A DNA stretch of 64,000 bases from Streptomyces achromogenes (lineage in GTDB: Bacteria > Actinomycetota > Actinomycetes > Streptomycetales > Streptomycetaceae), in the NCBI RefSeq assembly GCF_030816715.1, contig NZ_JAUSYH010000001.1, forward strand, positions 3,782,001 through 3,846,000, read 5' to 3'. The notes beneath the pieces were generated by a model. That model worked only from the letters and a program-made list of their open reading frames with translations. It was not told where the DNA came from and searched no databases. The position numbers were made by a program, and so were the translations under genes. Positions within the stretch are counted from its first letter, which is position 1, and the number at the start of each line of letters is the position of its first letter. Shown in pieces: positions 17,308 through 27,100 of the stretch.

Positions 17308-17799
17308 TCAGGCGGTGCGTTCGCGGACGTCCACGAGGGCCGCGCCGGCGTGGTGGACGAGGGCGTCGGGGGCGATGGGGAAGACGGCGTGCGGATCGCC
17401 GGCCGCCGCCCAGACGACGCCGTGTGCCAGGAGGCCCCGGTCGGCGAGGACCCGCGTGCGTGTGCGGTGCCCGAAGGGCGGCACCCCGCCGATCGCGTAC
17501 CCCGTCGTCTCCCGCACGACGTCGGCGGCCGCCCTCGTCACGCGCTGCGCGCCGAGTTCCCGCCGCACGCGCTCGACGTCGACCCGGGAGGCCCCGTCCA
17601 TCAGCACGAGGACCGGCGCGCCGTCCGCCGCGAAGATGAGGGACTTGCAGATCTCGGCCGGTTCGCAGCCGATCGCGGCGGCGGCCTCCGCGGCGGTGCG
17701 GGTCGCGTCGGGGAAGCGGCGGACGCGCGGGGTCAGCTCGTCGAGGCCGAGCTCGCTCAGGGCCTGGGCGAAGCGGGGGTGGGCGCCGGTGGTCGTCAT
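17308..17799 (-). CDS. ybaK: YbaK/EbsC-family aminoacyl-tRNA deacylase-like protein
   Basis: YbaK-type proteins hydrolyse mischarged tRNAs such as Cys-tRNA(Pro). The 163-residue protein has the family features: EICKSLIF near residue 50 with the catalytic-region Lys, VLVLMDGASRVD, TGYAIGGVPPFGH (the glycine-rich loop binding the 3' end) and a C-terminal VFPIAPDALV. ATG 17799 is used; a GTG at 17808 would add MPR. Its stop lies 18 bp from the EamA remnant, so a deletion event may have joined these sequences. Confidence 0.88.
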   Translation of the reverse strand: MTTTGAHPRFAQALSELGLDELTPRVRRFPDATRTAAEAAAAIGCEPAEICKSLIFAADGAPVLVLMDGASRVDVERVRRELGAQRVTRAAADVVRETTGYAIGGVPPFGHRTRTRVLADRGLLAHGVVWAAAGDPHAVFPIAPDALVHHAGAALVDVRERTA

Positions 17800-17970
17800 G
17801 CGCGGCACGCTAGCGAGGGTGGCGCCGGGTGCGCGAGCGGAATTGTCCGGTAAGTGTCCGGGGCGGCGCGAAATCCCGTCCCTGTTGTCATTGGCATGCC
17901 ATACGCTGCTGCTCTGCCGCGTTCACGCGCCCGCTGCGGGTGCGAAGGGGGGACGCAGGCGTTTCCTCAC

Positions 17971-17999
17971 GCCCGGCGGACACACCGGGCTCTTTTTTC
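17971..17999 (+). terminator. intrinsic-terminator-like hairpin in the leader of the beta-propeller gene
   Basis: GCCCGG (17971-17976) and CCGGGC (17985-17990) form a stem around CGGACACA, followed at once by TCTTTTTTCT. The ribosome-site-like GGGGG (18001-18005) and the start GTG (18017) come directly after. Because the upstream gene is on the other strand, the hairpin lies in this gene's own 5' leader and could act as an attenuator. Confidence 0.55.
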
Positions 18000-18016
18000 T
18001 GGGGGTTCCCATTTCT

Positions 18017-19981
18017 GTGCGCAGGCGCAGCATCTCGGCCGCGACGACGCTCGCGGTCGTTCTCAGCTCCGCGGTACTCGCCGCGGGTTCGGCGGGAGTG
18101 GCCGTGGCCGACTCCGCCAACATCCTTCCGGTGGAGTCGGTCGGCGACATCGTCGTGGACGGCGCCCACCAGCGGGTATACGTCTCCGACCCGCGCGGCG
18201 GCAAGATCGTCGTCACCGACTACGCGGGCGCCGTCAAGGCCACCCTGAGCGGGTTGTCCGGCGTGAGCGGCCTCGCGCTGTCCGCCGACTCCGGGCACGT
18301 GTACGCCGCTGTCACGAACGGCAGCAGGATCGTCTCGGTGGAGACGGGGACGTATACCGAGACCGCCAGCTACCCGGTGGGTGCGGCTCCGGGCGACCTG
18401 GAGGTCGTGGACGGCCGGATCTGGTTCGGCTACGGCTCCGACTTCGGCTCGCTCGACGTCTCCGGCGCCGAACCCGTCGTCCACCTCTCCCAGCGCGGGG
18501 ACGGCGACTTCTCCGGCACCGCGCTCCTGGGCGCCGACCCGGCCGTCCCGGGCGTCCTGGTGGCCGGCAACGGCGGCCGGGTCGCCGTCTACGACCTCTC
18601 GGCCGACGGGGCCACGCTGCGGGCCAAGGGCGACATGGACGGGTCCGTGAAGCAGCTGGACCTGACGCCCGACGGCAAGCAGGTCCTCACCTCGTGGGGC
18701 TCGCCCGGCTTCGGCTACGGCATCGGCGCCTACTCGACCACCGACCTCGCCGAGCAGTCCGGCTACGCCATCGACGCGTACCCGAACGCCGTGCGGGTCG
18801 CACCCGACGGCAGCGTCGCGGGCGGCAGCTTCTCCTGGTACGACCCCGACGTCCACGTCATCCGGCCGGGCGCGACGACGCCGGTGCGCGAGTACGACTT
18901 CCCCAACACCGGCAACAGCAGCGGCGCCGACACCCTCGTCGACGGCGCGCTCGCCTGGGCGCCGGACAGCAGCCGGGTGTTCGCGGTCTCCGTGAACACC
19001 GCGGACGTCTTCACCCTGCGCGCGCTGACGGACCCGACCAAGGAGGTTCCGGCGCTGAAGGTGACGGCTCCGGTCAAGGCGGAACGCGCCAAGCAGCTCA
19101 CCGTCACCGGCCGACTGACCTCGGCGACGCCGCTTTCGGCCGGCACCGCCCTCAAGGTGACCCGGGCGGACCTCGAGTCGCCGGGCGGCAAGGTCCTCGC
19201 CCCGGTCAAGACCAAGGCCGACGGCTCGTTCGCGTTCACGGACGTCCCGCCCGCCGGCGGCAAGGTCACCTACCGGGTGTTCTTCGCGGGCGACGCCGGC
19301 CACGCGGCCACCGTCGGCTCCGACGTGGTGGCCGTCTCGCGCAAGGCGACCGCGCTCACCGTCACCAACAACGCCAAGCTGTACGCGTACGGCAAGGACG
19401 TCACGTTCACGGCGCACCTGGGCGCGACGTACAGGAACCGCACGGTGGCGATCTACGTCGACCCCGCCGGCTCCGACAAGCCGAAGAAGCTGGTCAAGAA
19501 CGCCAGGGTCAACGCGCAGGGCAACCTGTCGGTGGTCGTCGACATGACCCGCGACACGGCCGTCACCGCCGTCTTCGCGGGCGACGCGCGCAGCGCCGAC
19601 AAGACCGCGAAGTCCACCGCGGGCGCCTACGCGAAGGTGTCGACCGCCGTCTCCCGGCACTACAAGACGGGGAGGATCGGCTCCACGACGTACTCCTACT
19701 TCCGCAAGAACACCGACCCGCTGTTCACCACGACCATGAACTACTACGCGGGCCGCCAGCAGCGCCTGCAGGTCCAGGTCTACTACCAGGGTTCCTGGTA
19801 CGACTCCGGGTCCCAGTACTTCCCGGTGGGCGCCAACGGAAAGTCCGCCGTCACGCTGGAGGCTCCCGGCGAGGCGGGCATCCGCGCCCGGATCCGCTCG
19901 TCGTACATCGACGGCTCCTCCGGCGACAACGTCAACGCGACGACGCACGGCGCCTGGAAGTACATCGTCTTCACCAACTGA
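18017..19981 (+). CDS. secreted beta-propeller protein with C-terminal Ig-like repeats
   Basis: The 654-residue product has a clear Sec signal peptide (VRRRSISAATTLAVVLSSAVLAAGSAGVAVAD). A YncE/SMP30-like propeller follows (residues about 35-340) with repeats such as HQRVYVSDPRGGKIVVTDYAG and LALSADSGHVYAAV. Two Ig-like beta-sandwich repeats (about 350-540) and a C-terminal domain rich in Tyr (YFRKNTDPLFTTTMNYYAGRQQR) complete it. It is probably an extracellular or wall-associated adhesion or sensing protein, but no ligand can be named. The frame is open far upstream, yet that part is antisense to ybaK. The GTG at 18017 begins a normal signal peptide. Confidence 0.8.
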   Translation: MRRRSISAATTLAVVLSSAVLAAGSAGVAVADSANILPVESVGDIVVDGAHQRVYVSDPRGGKIVVTDYAGAVKATLSGLSGVSGLALSADSGHVYAAVTNGSRIVSVETGTYTETASYPVGAAPGDLEVVDGRIWFGYGSDFGSLDVSGAEPVVHLSQRGDGDFSGTALLGADPAVPGVLVAGNGGRVAVYDLSADGATLRAKGDMDGSVKQLDLTPDGKQVLTSWGSPGFGYGIGAYSTTDLAEQSGYAIDAYPNAVRVAPDGSVAGGSFSWYDPDVHVIRPGATTPVREYDFPNTGNSSGADTLVDGALAWAPDSSRVFAVSVNTADVFTLRALTDPTKEVPALKVTAPVKAERAKQLTVTGRLTSATPLSAGTALKVTRADLESPGGKVLAPVKTKADGSFAFTDVPPAGGKVTYRVFFAGDAGHAATVGSDVVAVSRKATALTVTNNAKLYAYGKDVTFTAHLGATYRNRTVAIYVDPAGSDKPKKLVKNARVNAQGNLSVVVDMTRDTAVTAVFAGDARSADKTAKSTAGAYAKVSTAVSRHYKTGRIGSTTYSYFRKNTDPLFTTTMNYYAGRQQRLQVQVYYQGSWYDSGSQYFPVGANGKSAVTLEAPGEAGIRARIRSSYIDGSSGDNVNATTHGAWKYIVFTN

Positions 19982-19988
19982 GCACGGC

Positions 19989-20047
19989 CCGCGGAAGGGT
20001 CCGCGGCATGACACGGCGACGCGCCCGCCCCGGAAGGGGTCGGGCGC
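19989..20047. terminator. two consecutive terminator hairpins between convergent genes
   Basis: CCGCGGA-aggg-TCCGCGG (19989-20006) is followed by GCGCCCGCCCC-ggaa-GGGG-t-CGGGCGC (20021-20047). They separate the propeller gene from the lamin-tail gene on the other strand. Confidence 0.7.
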
Positions 20048-20068
20048 GCCGCGCGTGGTGGGGCCGGG

Positions 20069-20662
20069 TCAGTGGCGGTCGTCGCCGTGGTGACGGTCGT
20101 CGCCGTGGTGGCGGTCGTTGCCGTGGTGGCGGTCGTTGCCGTGGTGGCGGTCGTTGCCGTGGTGACGGTCGTTGCCGTGGTGACGGTCGTTGCCGTGGTG
20201 ACGGTTGTGACCCCAGGACTCCTGGTCCACGCGGCGGCCGTGGTCGTCGCGCAGGGTGGCGGTGTCGGAGCGGTTGTCCCACACCTCGCGACGGCGGTCC
20301 TGGTACAGGTCGGTGCGGGTGTCGCGGCCCACACCGGTGTGGACGCGCACCGTGGAGCGCGGGGCCAGACGGTAGTGGCGGAAGGTGTACTTGTCGCCCC
20401 GATCGTCGGAGAGCGTCCACCCGTCCAGGTTGACGGTGTGACGGGTGTTGTTGCTCAGCTCCACCCACTCCTTGTTCAGGGAGAAGGCCGAGCGGTCGTC
20501 CCGACCCGGTGCGTCGTAGTGCACGGCGCTGATCTCCACCTGCGGCCGGTTCGGACGCGAGGTCGCGGTGGCCGACGCCGGCAGTGTCGCCGCCCCGGTC
20601 ACAGCGGCGGCGACGATCGCGACGGCGGTGAGACGACGGGCGGAAACAGAGGAAACGGACAC
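20069..20662 (-). CDS. secreted lamin-tail-domain (LTD) protein with His/Asp hexapeptide repeat tail
   Basis: The 197-residue precursor has a signal peptide ending near ATLPASATA, then one LTD domain (about 40-140). The LTD part shows VEISAVHYDAPG, EWVELSNNTRHTVNLDGWTLSDDRGDKY and YRLAPRSTVRVHTG. LTD folds are found in secreted nucleases and surface proteins, but here no catalytic domain is attached. The last third is seven tandem R-H-H-G-(N/D)-D units, a possible metal-binding tail. GTG 20662 has AAGGAG upstream. Within its 5' leader lies a perfect TGCGGCC-cctc-GGCCGCA hairpin (20686-20703). Confidence 0.8.
   Translation of the reverse strand: MSVSSVSARRLTAVAIVAAAVTGAATLPASATATSRPNRPQVEISAVHYDAPGRDDRSAFSLNKEWVELSNNTRHTVNLDGWTLSDDRGDKYTFRHYRLAPRSTVRVHTGVGRDTRTDLYQDRRREVWDNRSDTATLRDDHGRRVDQESWGHNRHHGNDRHHGNDRHHGNDRHHGNDRHHGNDRHHGDDRHHGDDRH
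20072..20205 (-). repeat. 18-bp tandem repeats encoding RHHG(N/D)D
   Basis: Seven units of about 18 bp (CGGTCGTTGCCGTGGTGA-type on the plus strand) lie in frame. Five encode RHHGND and the two nearest the stop encode RHHGDD. Unit divergence is only one or two bases, so the array is young or kept uniform. Confidence 0.9.
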
Positions 20663-20906
20663 AAGGTCTCCTTGCTTGGTGCGATTGCGGCCCCTCGGCC
20701 GCAGAACCAGATTGGCCCACCCGGCCCGTCCCAAGTGGCTCAATACTGCTGCACGTTACGAATCATGCACATTCCGGTGACAGTAGCCTTCCATGTCCAT
20801 CTATGTCCTGAAGGCGCCGGACCCGTTGGGCCACCGGCCCCGTGCGGCCCGGGCGCGTGCGGCCGTCACCCGATAGTGGGTCACGAAGCGGACCGCGAAG
20901 AAAAAG

Positions 20907-20946
20907 GCCGGTGAGGGCGCCCCGTCCCCACGGAGCCCTCACCGGC
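20907..20946 (-). terminator. Rho-independent terminator of the MMPL gene
   Basis: GCCGGTGAGGG (20907-20917) pairs with CCCTCACCGGC (20936-20946). On the minus strand the stem is followed by a CCTTTTTCTT tract, as expected after the MMPL stop at 20970. The rest of the 307-bp gap to the LTD gene holds that gene's promoter area, in which I could not assign hexamers. Confidence 0.75.
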
Positions 20947-20969
20947 GGTCTTTCGGACGGTCCGAGGCG

Positions 20970-23180
20970 TCAGACGCGGACCAGTTCGCGGTCCTCGTCG
21001 CCCGCGTCGGAGGGGGTGCGCAGTCCCTCGCCCTCGACGTCCACGTTGGGCAGGGCGCGGTCCAGCCACTTCGGCAGCCACCAGGCCTTCTTGCCGAGCA
21101 GCGCGAGCACCGCCGGGACGATCGCCATGCGGACGACGAACGCGTCGAAGAAGACGGCGATCGCGAGGCCGAAGCCGATCATCTTGATCATGGACTCGCT
21201 GGAGCTGATGAAGCCGCCGAACACGGCCATCATGATGACCGCGGCGGCGGCCACCACCTTGGCGCTGTACCGGAAGCCGGTGACCACGGCCTGGCTCGGG
21301 CTCTCGCCGTGGACATACGCCTCCCGCATCCGGGTCACGAGGAACACCTCGTAGTCCATCGCGAGGCCGAACACCACGCCCACCATGAAGATCGGCATCA
21401 TCGACATGATCGGGCCGGTCTCCTCGACGCCGATCAGGCCGCCGAGCCAGCCCCACTGGAAGACCGCGACGACGGCGCCGAGCGCGGCGAGCACGCTGAG
21501 CAGGAAGCCGAGGGCCGCCTTCAGCGGGACCAGGACGGAGCGGAAGACCACGATCAGCAGCAGGAAGGCCAGGCCGACCACCAGGCCCAGGTACGGGATC
21601 AGCGCGTCGTTGAGCTTCTGCGAGAAGTCGATGTTCATCGCGGTGGTGCCGGTGACCAGGACCTGCGCGCCGGTGTCGGCCCTGACGTCGGCGCCCTGGC
21701 CGCGGATGGCGTGCACCAGGTCCTCGGTCTGCGTCGAGGACGGCTTGGAGTCCGGGATCACGGTGATGGTGGCGGTGTCGCCGGCCTTGTTGAACATGGC
21801 CGGGGTGACCGTCGCGACGTCCCCGAGCTTCTTGATCCCGTCGGTCACCGAGGTGGCCGCGGCCTTGGGGTCGTCACTGTCCGCGGCGTCGACCACGATC
21901 ATCAGAGGGCCGTTGAACCCGGGGCCGAAGCCCTCCGACAGCAGGTCGTAGGCCCGGCGCTGCGTCGTGGACGTCGGCTGCGAGCCGTCGTCGGGCAGAC
22001 CCAGCTCCAGCTGGGTGGCCGGGACGGCGATCGCTCCGAGACCGACCACGCCGAGCAGCAGCACGGCGGCCGGACGGCGGATGACGAAGCTCGCCCAGCG
22101 GACGCCCGGGCCGGGCTTGGCCTGCTCGCCCTGCTTGCCCTTCGCGGCGGCCGGCCTGCGCTTCTCACCGGTGGCCCTGATCTTCCCGCCCGCGTATCCG
22201 AGCAGCGCAGGGATCATGGTCAGCGCGATGAGGACGGCGACCACGACCGTGCCCGCCGCGGCGAGGCCCATCTTGGTCAGCATCGGCACGTTGACGACCG
22301 CGAGGCCCGCCAGGGCGATGACGACCGTCAGGCCGGCGAAGACCACGGCCGAGCCGGCGGTGCCGGTGGCGCGGCCGACCGCCTCCTCGCGGTCACGGCC
22401 CTCGGCGAGCTCGCTGCGGTAGCGGGAGACGATGAACAGCGCGTAGTCGATGCCGACCGCGAGGCCGATCATCAGCGCGAGGGTGGAGGTGGTGTCGCCG
22501 AGGTCGAGCGCCTTGGCGAGGGCGGTGATGGTGGAGACGCCGATGCCGACGCCGATGATCGCGGTGAGCAGCGGCAGTCCGGCCGCGACCAGCGAGCCCA
22601 GGGTGAGGACGAGGACGACGGCGGCGATCGCGAGACCGACCGCCTCACCGATCGCACCGGGTTCGGCCGCGGCCTGGAGGGCGTCGCCTCCGACGTCGAC
22701 GGTCAGTCCGGTGGCCCGGGCCGTGTCGCCGGCCGCCTCGAGGGCGTCCCGGGTCGAGTCCCGCAGTTCCATGCCGGGGACGTCGTACTTGACGGACGTG
22801 TAGGCGACCGTCCCGTCCTTGCTCACGGCGTTCGTCGTGAAGGGGTCGGTGACGGAGGTGACCTCGGAGCCGTCGCGCAGGGCCTTGACGGTCTTGTCGA
22901 CGGTCGCCCTGTTGGCGGCGTCGGTCATCTTCTGGCCCTCGGGCGCCTTGAAGACGATGCGCCCGGTCCCGCCGTCGGCACTGGCTCCGGGGAAGCGCTG
23001 TTCCAGCAGGTCGAAGGCCTTCTGGGCCTCGACTCCCGGTATGGAGAAGGAGGTTGTCCCGGCGGCGGGCGCGGAGGCGGCGCCGACGCCGGCGAGGGTC
23101 AGCAGCGCGACCCATATGAGGGCGACGAAGTGGCGGCGGCGGAAGGCGAGCCGGCCGAGTCGATAGAGGAACGTGGCCAC
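20970..23180 (-). CDS. MMPL/RND-family transporter
   Basis: This is a large membrane exporter of the RND superfamily; actinobacterial relatives move lipids, siderophores or drugs. The 736 residues follow the MMPL plan. One helix (HFVALIWVALLTLAGVGAA) is followed by an extracytoplasmic domain (about 45-165), a block of six helices (170-380) with GIDYALFIVSRYR, a second extracytoplasmic domain (400-520), and a second six-helix block with GLAMDYEVFLVTRMRE. The tail ends DAGDEDRELVRV. The Asp-Tyr pairs in those two motifs are the likely proton-relay residues. A TetR gene sits 147 bp upstream on the same strand and probably controls it. Confidence 0.9.
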   Translation of the reverse strand: MATFLYRLGRLAFRRRHFVALIWVALLTLAGVGAASAPAAGTTSFSIPGVEAQKAFDLLEQRFPGASADGGTGRIVFKAPEGQKMTDAANRATVDKTVKALRDGSEVTSVTDPFTTNAVSKDGTVAYTSVKYDVPGMELRDSTRDALEAAGDTARATGLTVDVGGDALQAAAEPGAIGEAVGLAIAAVVLVLTLGSLVAAGLPLLTAIIGVGIGVSTITALAKALDLGDTTSTLALMIGLAVGIDYALFIVSRYRSELAEGRDREEAVGRATGTAGSAVVFAGLTVVIALAGLAVVNVPMLTKMGLAAAGTVVVAVLIALTMIPALLGYAGGKIRATGEKRRPAAAKGKQGEQAKPGPGVRWASFVIRRPAAVLLLGVVGLGAIAVPATQLELGLPDDGSQPTSTTQRRAYDLLSEGFGPGFNGPLMIVVDAADSDDPKAAATSVTDGIKKLGDVATVTPAMFNKAGDTATITVIPDSKPSSTQTEDLVHAIRGQGADVRADTGAQVLVTGTTAMNIDFSQKLNDALIPYLGLVVGLAFLLLIVVFRSVLVPLKAALGFLLSVLAALGAVVAVFQWGWLGGLIGVEETGPIMSMMPIFMVGVVFGLAMDYEVFLVTRMREAYVHGESPSQAVVTGFRYSAKVVAAAAVIMMAVFGGFISSSESMIKMIGFGLAIAVFFDAFVVRMAIVPAVLALLGKKAWWLPKWLDRALPNVDVEGEGLRTPSDAGDEDRELVRV

Positions 23181-23327
23181 GGAGGCGTACTCCCGGTCAG
23201 GTCGTGGTGTAGGGCCGCGGTTCCGGCGCGGGCCCGGGGGCAGGGTTGACCAACCCGGCGGGGAGGCAGGGGTGATCGGCCCGACGACGTGAGCGGTGAC
23301 GTCAGGTTGGGCGGACCGTGGGGACGG

Positions 23328-23936
23328 TCAGGTGGCGGGATTCGGCGCGCAGAGGGCGGGGAGCACCACGGCGTCGATGTACGAGAGGAGGAAGTCCTGC
23401 GTCGGGGGCTGCTCGTCGAGCAGTGTCCGGGCCGCGAACGCCCCGATCATCATGTGCATCATGAACTCGGCCGCGGGGTTGTCCGCGCGGACTTCCCCCC
23501 GGTCGATCGCCCGCGACAGCAGCAGGCGGAACTCGGCCAGCTCCGGCTCGATGAGGTGTTCCTTGAACGCCTTCAGCAGGTCCGGGTTCTCGTGGACGGC
23601 CATGGCCAGCCCTCGCATGAGCGCGGAGTTCTGCTCCATCTGGCAGTCGTCCGAACGCAGGGTGAGGGCGTGCAGGTCGCCGCGCAGGGACCCGGTGTCG
23701 ATCTCGCCGAGGGAGCCGCCCGGCTTGCTGTGCCGGACCGCCTTCGCCACCAGCTCGGGCTTGCCGCCCCACTGGCGGTAGAGCGTCGCCTTGCTGGACC
23801 TGGTGCGGGCGGCGACGGCGTCCATGGTGAGGGCGTCGTAGCCGACTTCGCGGAGCAGCTCGAGCACGGCCTCGTACAGCTCGGCCTCGCGCTCGGGGGT
23901 GATACGGCTACGACGCGCCGTTGCGACCTCGGTCAT
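23328..23936 (-). CDS. TetR-family transcriptional regulator
   Basis: The 202-residue repressor has an N-terminal helix-turn-helix (ALTMDAVAARTRSSKATLYRQWGGKPELVAKAV) and a C-terminal TetR_C-type ligand domain. ATG 23936 has AAGGTGAG upstream; a longer start at 23984 is possible but would put the start close to the -10. It precedes the MMPL gene on the same strand and a palindromic site lies in its own promoter, so autoregulation plus control of the exporter is the simplest model. Confidence 0.9.
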   Translation of the reverse strand: MTEVATARRSRITPEREAELYEAVLELLREVGYDALTMDAVAARTRSSKATLYRQWGGKPELVAKAVRHSKPGGSLGEIDTGSLRGDLHALTLRSDDCQMEQNSALMRGLAMAVHENPDLLKAFKEHLIEPELAEFRLLLSRAIDRGEVRADNPAAEFMMHMMIGAFAARTLLDEQPPTQDFLLSYIDAVVLPALCAPNPAT

Positions 23937-23988
23937 TCCGCTCACCTTCCCACTCCGCACCGCCACAGTCTCCTGTTCGTACACGCCG

Positions 23989-24026
23989 AATGTAGCGCAT
24001 CCCGCTGCGAAACGAAACAGTTTCGT
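23989..24026 (-). promoter_or_regulatory. candidate promoter and operator of the TetR gene
   Basis: The 15-bp inverted repeat ACGAAAC-a-GTTTCGT (24012-24026) overlaps the -35 position of a minus-strand promoter whose -10 is TACATT (23994-23989). It is 76-90 bp before the TetR ATG. The symmetry and size fit a TetR-dimer site. Confidence 0.6.
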
Positions 24027-24142
24027 ACGTGCCCTCGCTCACCCGGCCGTCCCCCCGTCGCCCAGGTGATCGTCACGTGATCGTCCACGACGCGCCTTTG
24101 TCATAACTTGCTCCGGTCCATCCCCCGGAAAAGCATGGGAAG

Positions 24143-27100
24143 GTGAGCTATCTGCGTCTGCCCCATCTCAGCGGTGACCTGTTGTGCTTCGTGGCCGAGG
24201 ACGACCTCTGGCTGACCCCTCTCGACGACCCCGGACGGGCCTGGCGGCTCACCGTCGACCGCACCAAGGCCGGCCACCCCCGCTTCTCCCCCGACGGCCG
24301 CCACATCGCGTACACGAGCTGGCGCAGCCTGGTCCCGGAGATCCACGTGGTCCCGGTGGACGGCGGCCCGGGGCGGCGCCTCACGTACTGGGGCAGCTCC
24401 GACACCCAGGTCCGCGGCTGGACGCCCCCCGGCCCGGACGGGAACGCCGACATCCTCGCCGTCGCCTCCCACGGCGAGCCGTTCTCCTACTTCACCTGGT
24501 CCTACAAGGTCCCCACCGACGGCTCGCCCGGCCGCAAGCTCCCCTGGGGCCCGGTCTCCGACCTCCAGGCCGCCGACGTCGACGGTGAGCGCCGCACCCT
24601 CCTGCTCACCGGCACTCCCCCGCACGAGCCGGCCGCCTGGAAGCGCTACCGCGGCGGCGCCACCGGCCGCCTGTGGCTGCACGGGCGGCGCCTGCTGGAA
24701 GGCCTCGACGGGCACCTCGCCTGCCCGCTCTTCGTCGGCGACCGCATCGCCTTCCTCTCCGACCACGAGGGCGTCGGCAACCTGTACTCCTGCGCCCACG
24801 ACGGCTCCGACCTTCGCCGGCACACCGACCACGACGCCTTCTACGCCCGGCACGCCGCCGGCGACGGCACCCGCGTCGTCTACCAGTGCGCCGGCGAGCT
24901 GTGGATCGTCGACGACCTCACCGCGGGCTCCGCGCCGCGCCGCCTCGACGTGCGTCTCGGCGGACCGCGGGCCGGCCGGCGGCCGTACCAGATCCCGGCC
25001 GCCCAGCACGTGGACGGCATCTCCGTCGACGAGACGGGACGCGCGAGCGCCGTCGTCGTCCGCGGCAGCCTCTACTGGCTGACCCACCGGGACGGCCCCG
25101 CCCGGACCATCAGCGACACGCCCGGGGTACGGGTGCGGTTGCCGGAGATGCTCGGCTCGGGCGGCCAGGTCGCCTACGTCACCGACGCGGACGGCGAGGA
25201 CGCCGTCGAGATCGCCTACCTGCCGCGCGCCAGCGGCGACCGCGCGCCGCGCCGGCTGGCCTCCGGAAGGCTCGGGCGGGTCCTCGAGATGGTGTCCGAC
25301 CCGGAGGGCGAACGGCTCGCGATCGCCTCGCACGACGGCCGGCTGCTGCTCGTCGACGTGAGCGAGGACCCCGGGACGGGCTCCCCGGCACAGGCCGGGG
25401 AGGACGAGGTCACCGAGCTGACCGCCTCGGTCAACGGTCCCGTCCGCGACCTGGCGTTCTCGCCGGACGGCAGCTGGCTGACCTGGTCGCACCCGGGCAT
25501 CGGCCGCTCCCTGCGGCAGATCAAGATGGCCCGCGTGCCCGGCGTGGCGAACGGCGAGCAGCTGATCGTCGACGTCACCGACGGACGGTTCGAGGACGAG
25601 AACCCGGTCTTCACCCGGGACGGCCGCTATCTCGCGTTCCTGTCCTGGCGCGGCTTCGACCCGGTGTACGACGTGCACACCGGCGACCTGTCCTTCCCGC
25701 TGGGCTGCCGCCCCTACCTGGTGCCGCTGTCCTCGGCCACCCCCTCGCCCTTCGCGCTGACCCCGGAGGGCCGTCCGGCCGCCGGCGGACTGGACCCGCT
25801 GCAGGACGGCGAGGGCGGTGAGACGGGCGACGGGACCGTGACCGTCGAGGCCGAGGGGCTGGAGAGCCGGGTCACCCCCTTCCCCGTGCCGGCGTCCAAG
25901 TACTCCGCCCTGTACCCGGTCGCGGGCGGCGGACTGGTGTGGCTGCGCTGGCCGATCTCCGGCGCGCTGGGCGAGACGTTCGCGAACCCGGACGACACCA
26001 GCGGCCGTCCGACGCTGGAGCACTTCAGCATCGGCAAGGCCAGGAAGTCCGAACTCGTCGACCACCTCGACTGGTTCGCGCTCAGCGGTGACGGCACCCG
26101 GCTGGTCGTCGTCGACGAGGGCGACCTGCGGGCGGTGCCGTCGGCCGAGACCGGGGACCCCGACTCCACGGTCTGGATCGACCTGCGGCGCATCCTGCAC
26201 GAGGTGGACCCCGGCGCCGAATGGCGACAGGCGTACGAGGAGGCCGGCCGGCTGATCCGCGCCTACTTCTGGGACCCCGGGATGTGCGGCATCGACTGGG
26301 ACGCGGTGCTCGATCAGTACCGCCCGCTCGTCGAGCGCGTCGCGTCCCCCGACGAGTTCGCGGACCTGCTGCGCGAGGTGCTGGGCGAACTCGGCACCTC
26401 GCACGCCTACGTCACCGCCGCCCGCCGCAACGAGGGACCGCCGCACTACCAGCGTCTCCAGGGCCTGCTGGGCGCCAACCTCGTCCGCCGGGACGCCGGC
26501 TGGGCCGTCCGCCGAATCCTCCCGGGCGACTCCTCCGACTCCAAGGCGCGCTCACCGCTGGCCGGCACCGGCATCCGGGAGGGCGCGGTGCTCACCCACG
26601 TCGACGGCCGGGCGGTCGATCCGGTGACCGGCCCCTACCCGCTGCTGGCCGGGGCCGGCGGCACCACGGTCGAGCTGACCTTCGCCCCGGCCGAAGGCGA
26701 GGCGGGCCGGGCGCGCCGGGTGGCCGTCGTCCCGCTCGTCGACGAACGCCCCCTGCGCTACCAGGACTGGGTCGCCAAACGCCGGGCCGTCGTCCGCGAG
26801 CTGAGCGGCGGCCGCTGCGGATACCTGCACATCCCCGACATGGGTGGCTCGGGCTGGGCCCAGTTCAACCGCGACCTGCGCATGGAGGTCTCCCGACCCG
26901 CGCTGATCGTGGACGTGCGCGGCAACGCGGGCGGCCACATCAGCGAGCTGGTCGTGGAGAAACTGACGCGCACGATCCTCGGCTGGGACCTCACCCGCGA
27001 CGCCCAGCCGGTGTCGTACGCCTCGAACGCGCCGCGGGGTCCGGTGGTGGCGCTCGCCGACGAGGCGACCTCCTCGGACGGCGACATGATCGCGGCCGCC

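Noticed and set aside
20072..20210. CRISPR-like array
   Set aside because: Repeats are contiguous 18-bp coding units with no spacers.
24101..26446. 781-residue minus-strand frame over the tricorn gene
   Set aside because: Arg/Gly/Ala-rich shadow of a confidently identified protease gene; no motifs or ribosome site.
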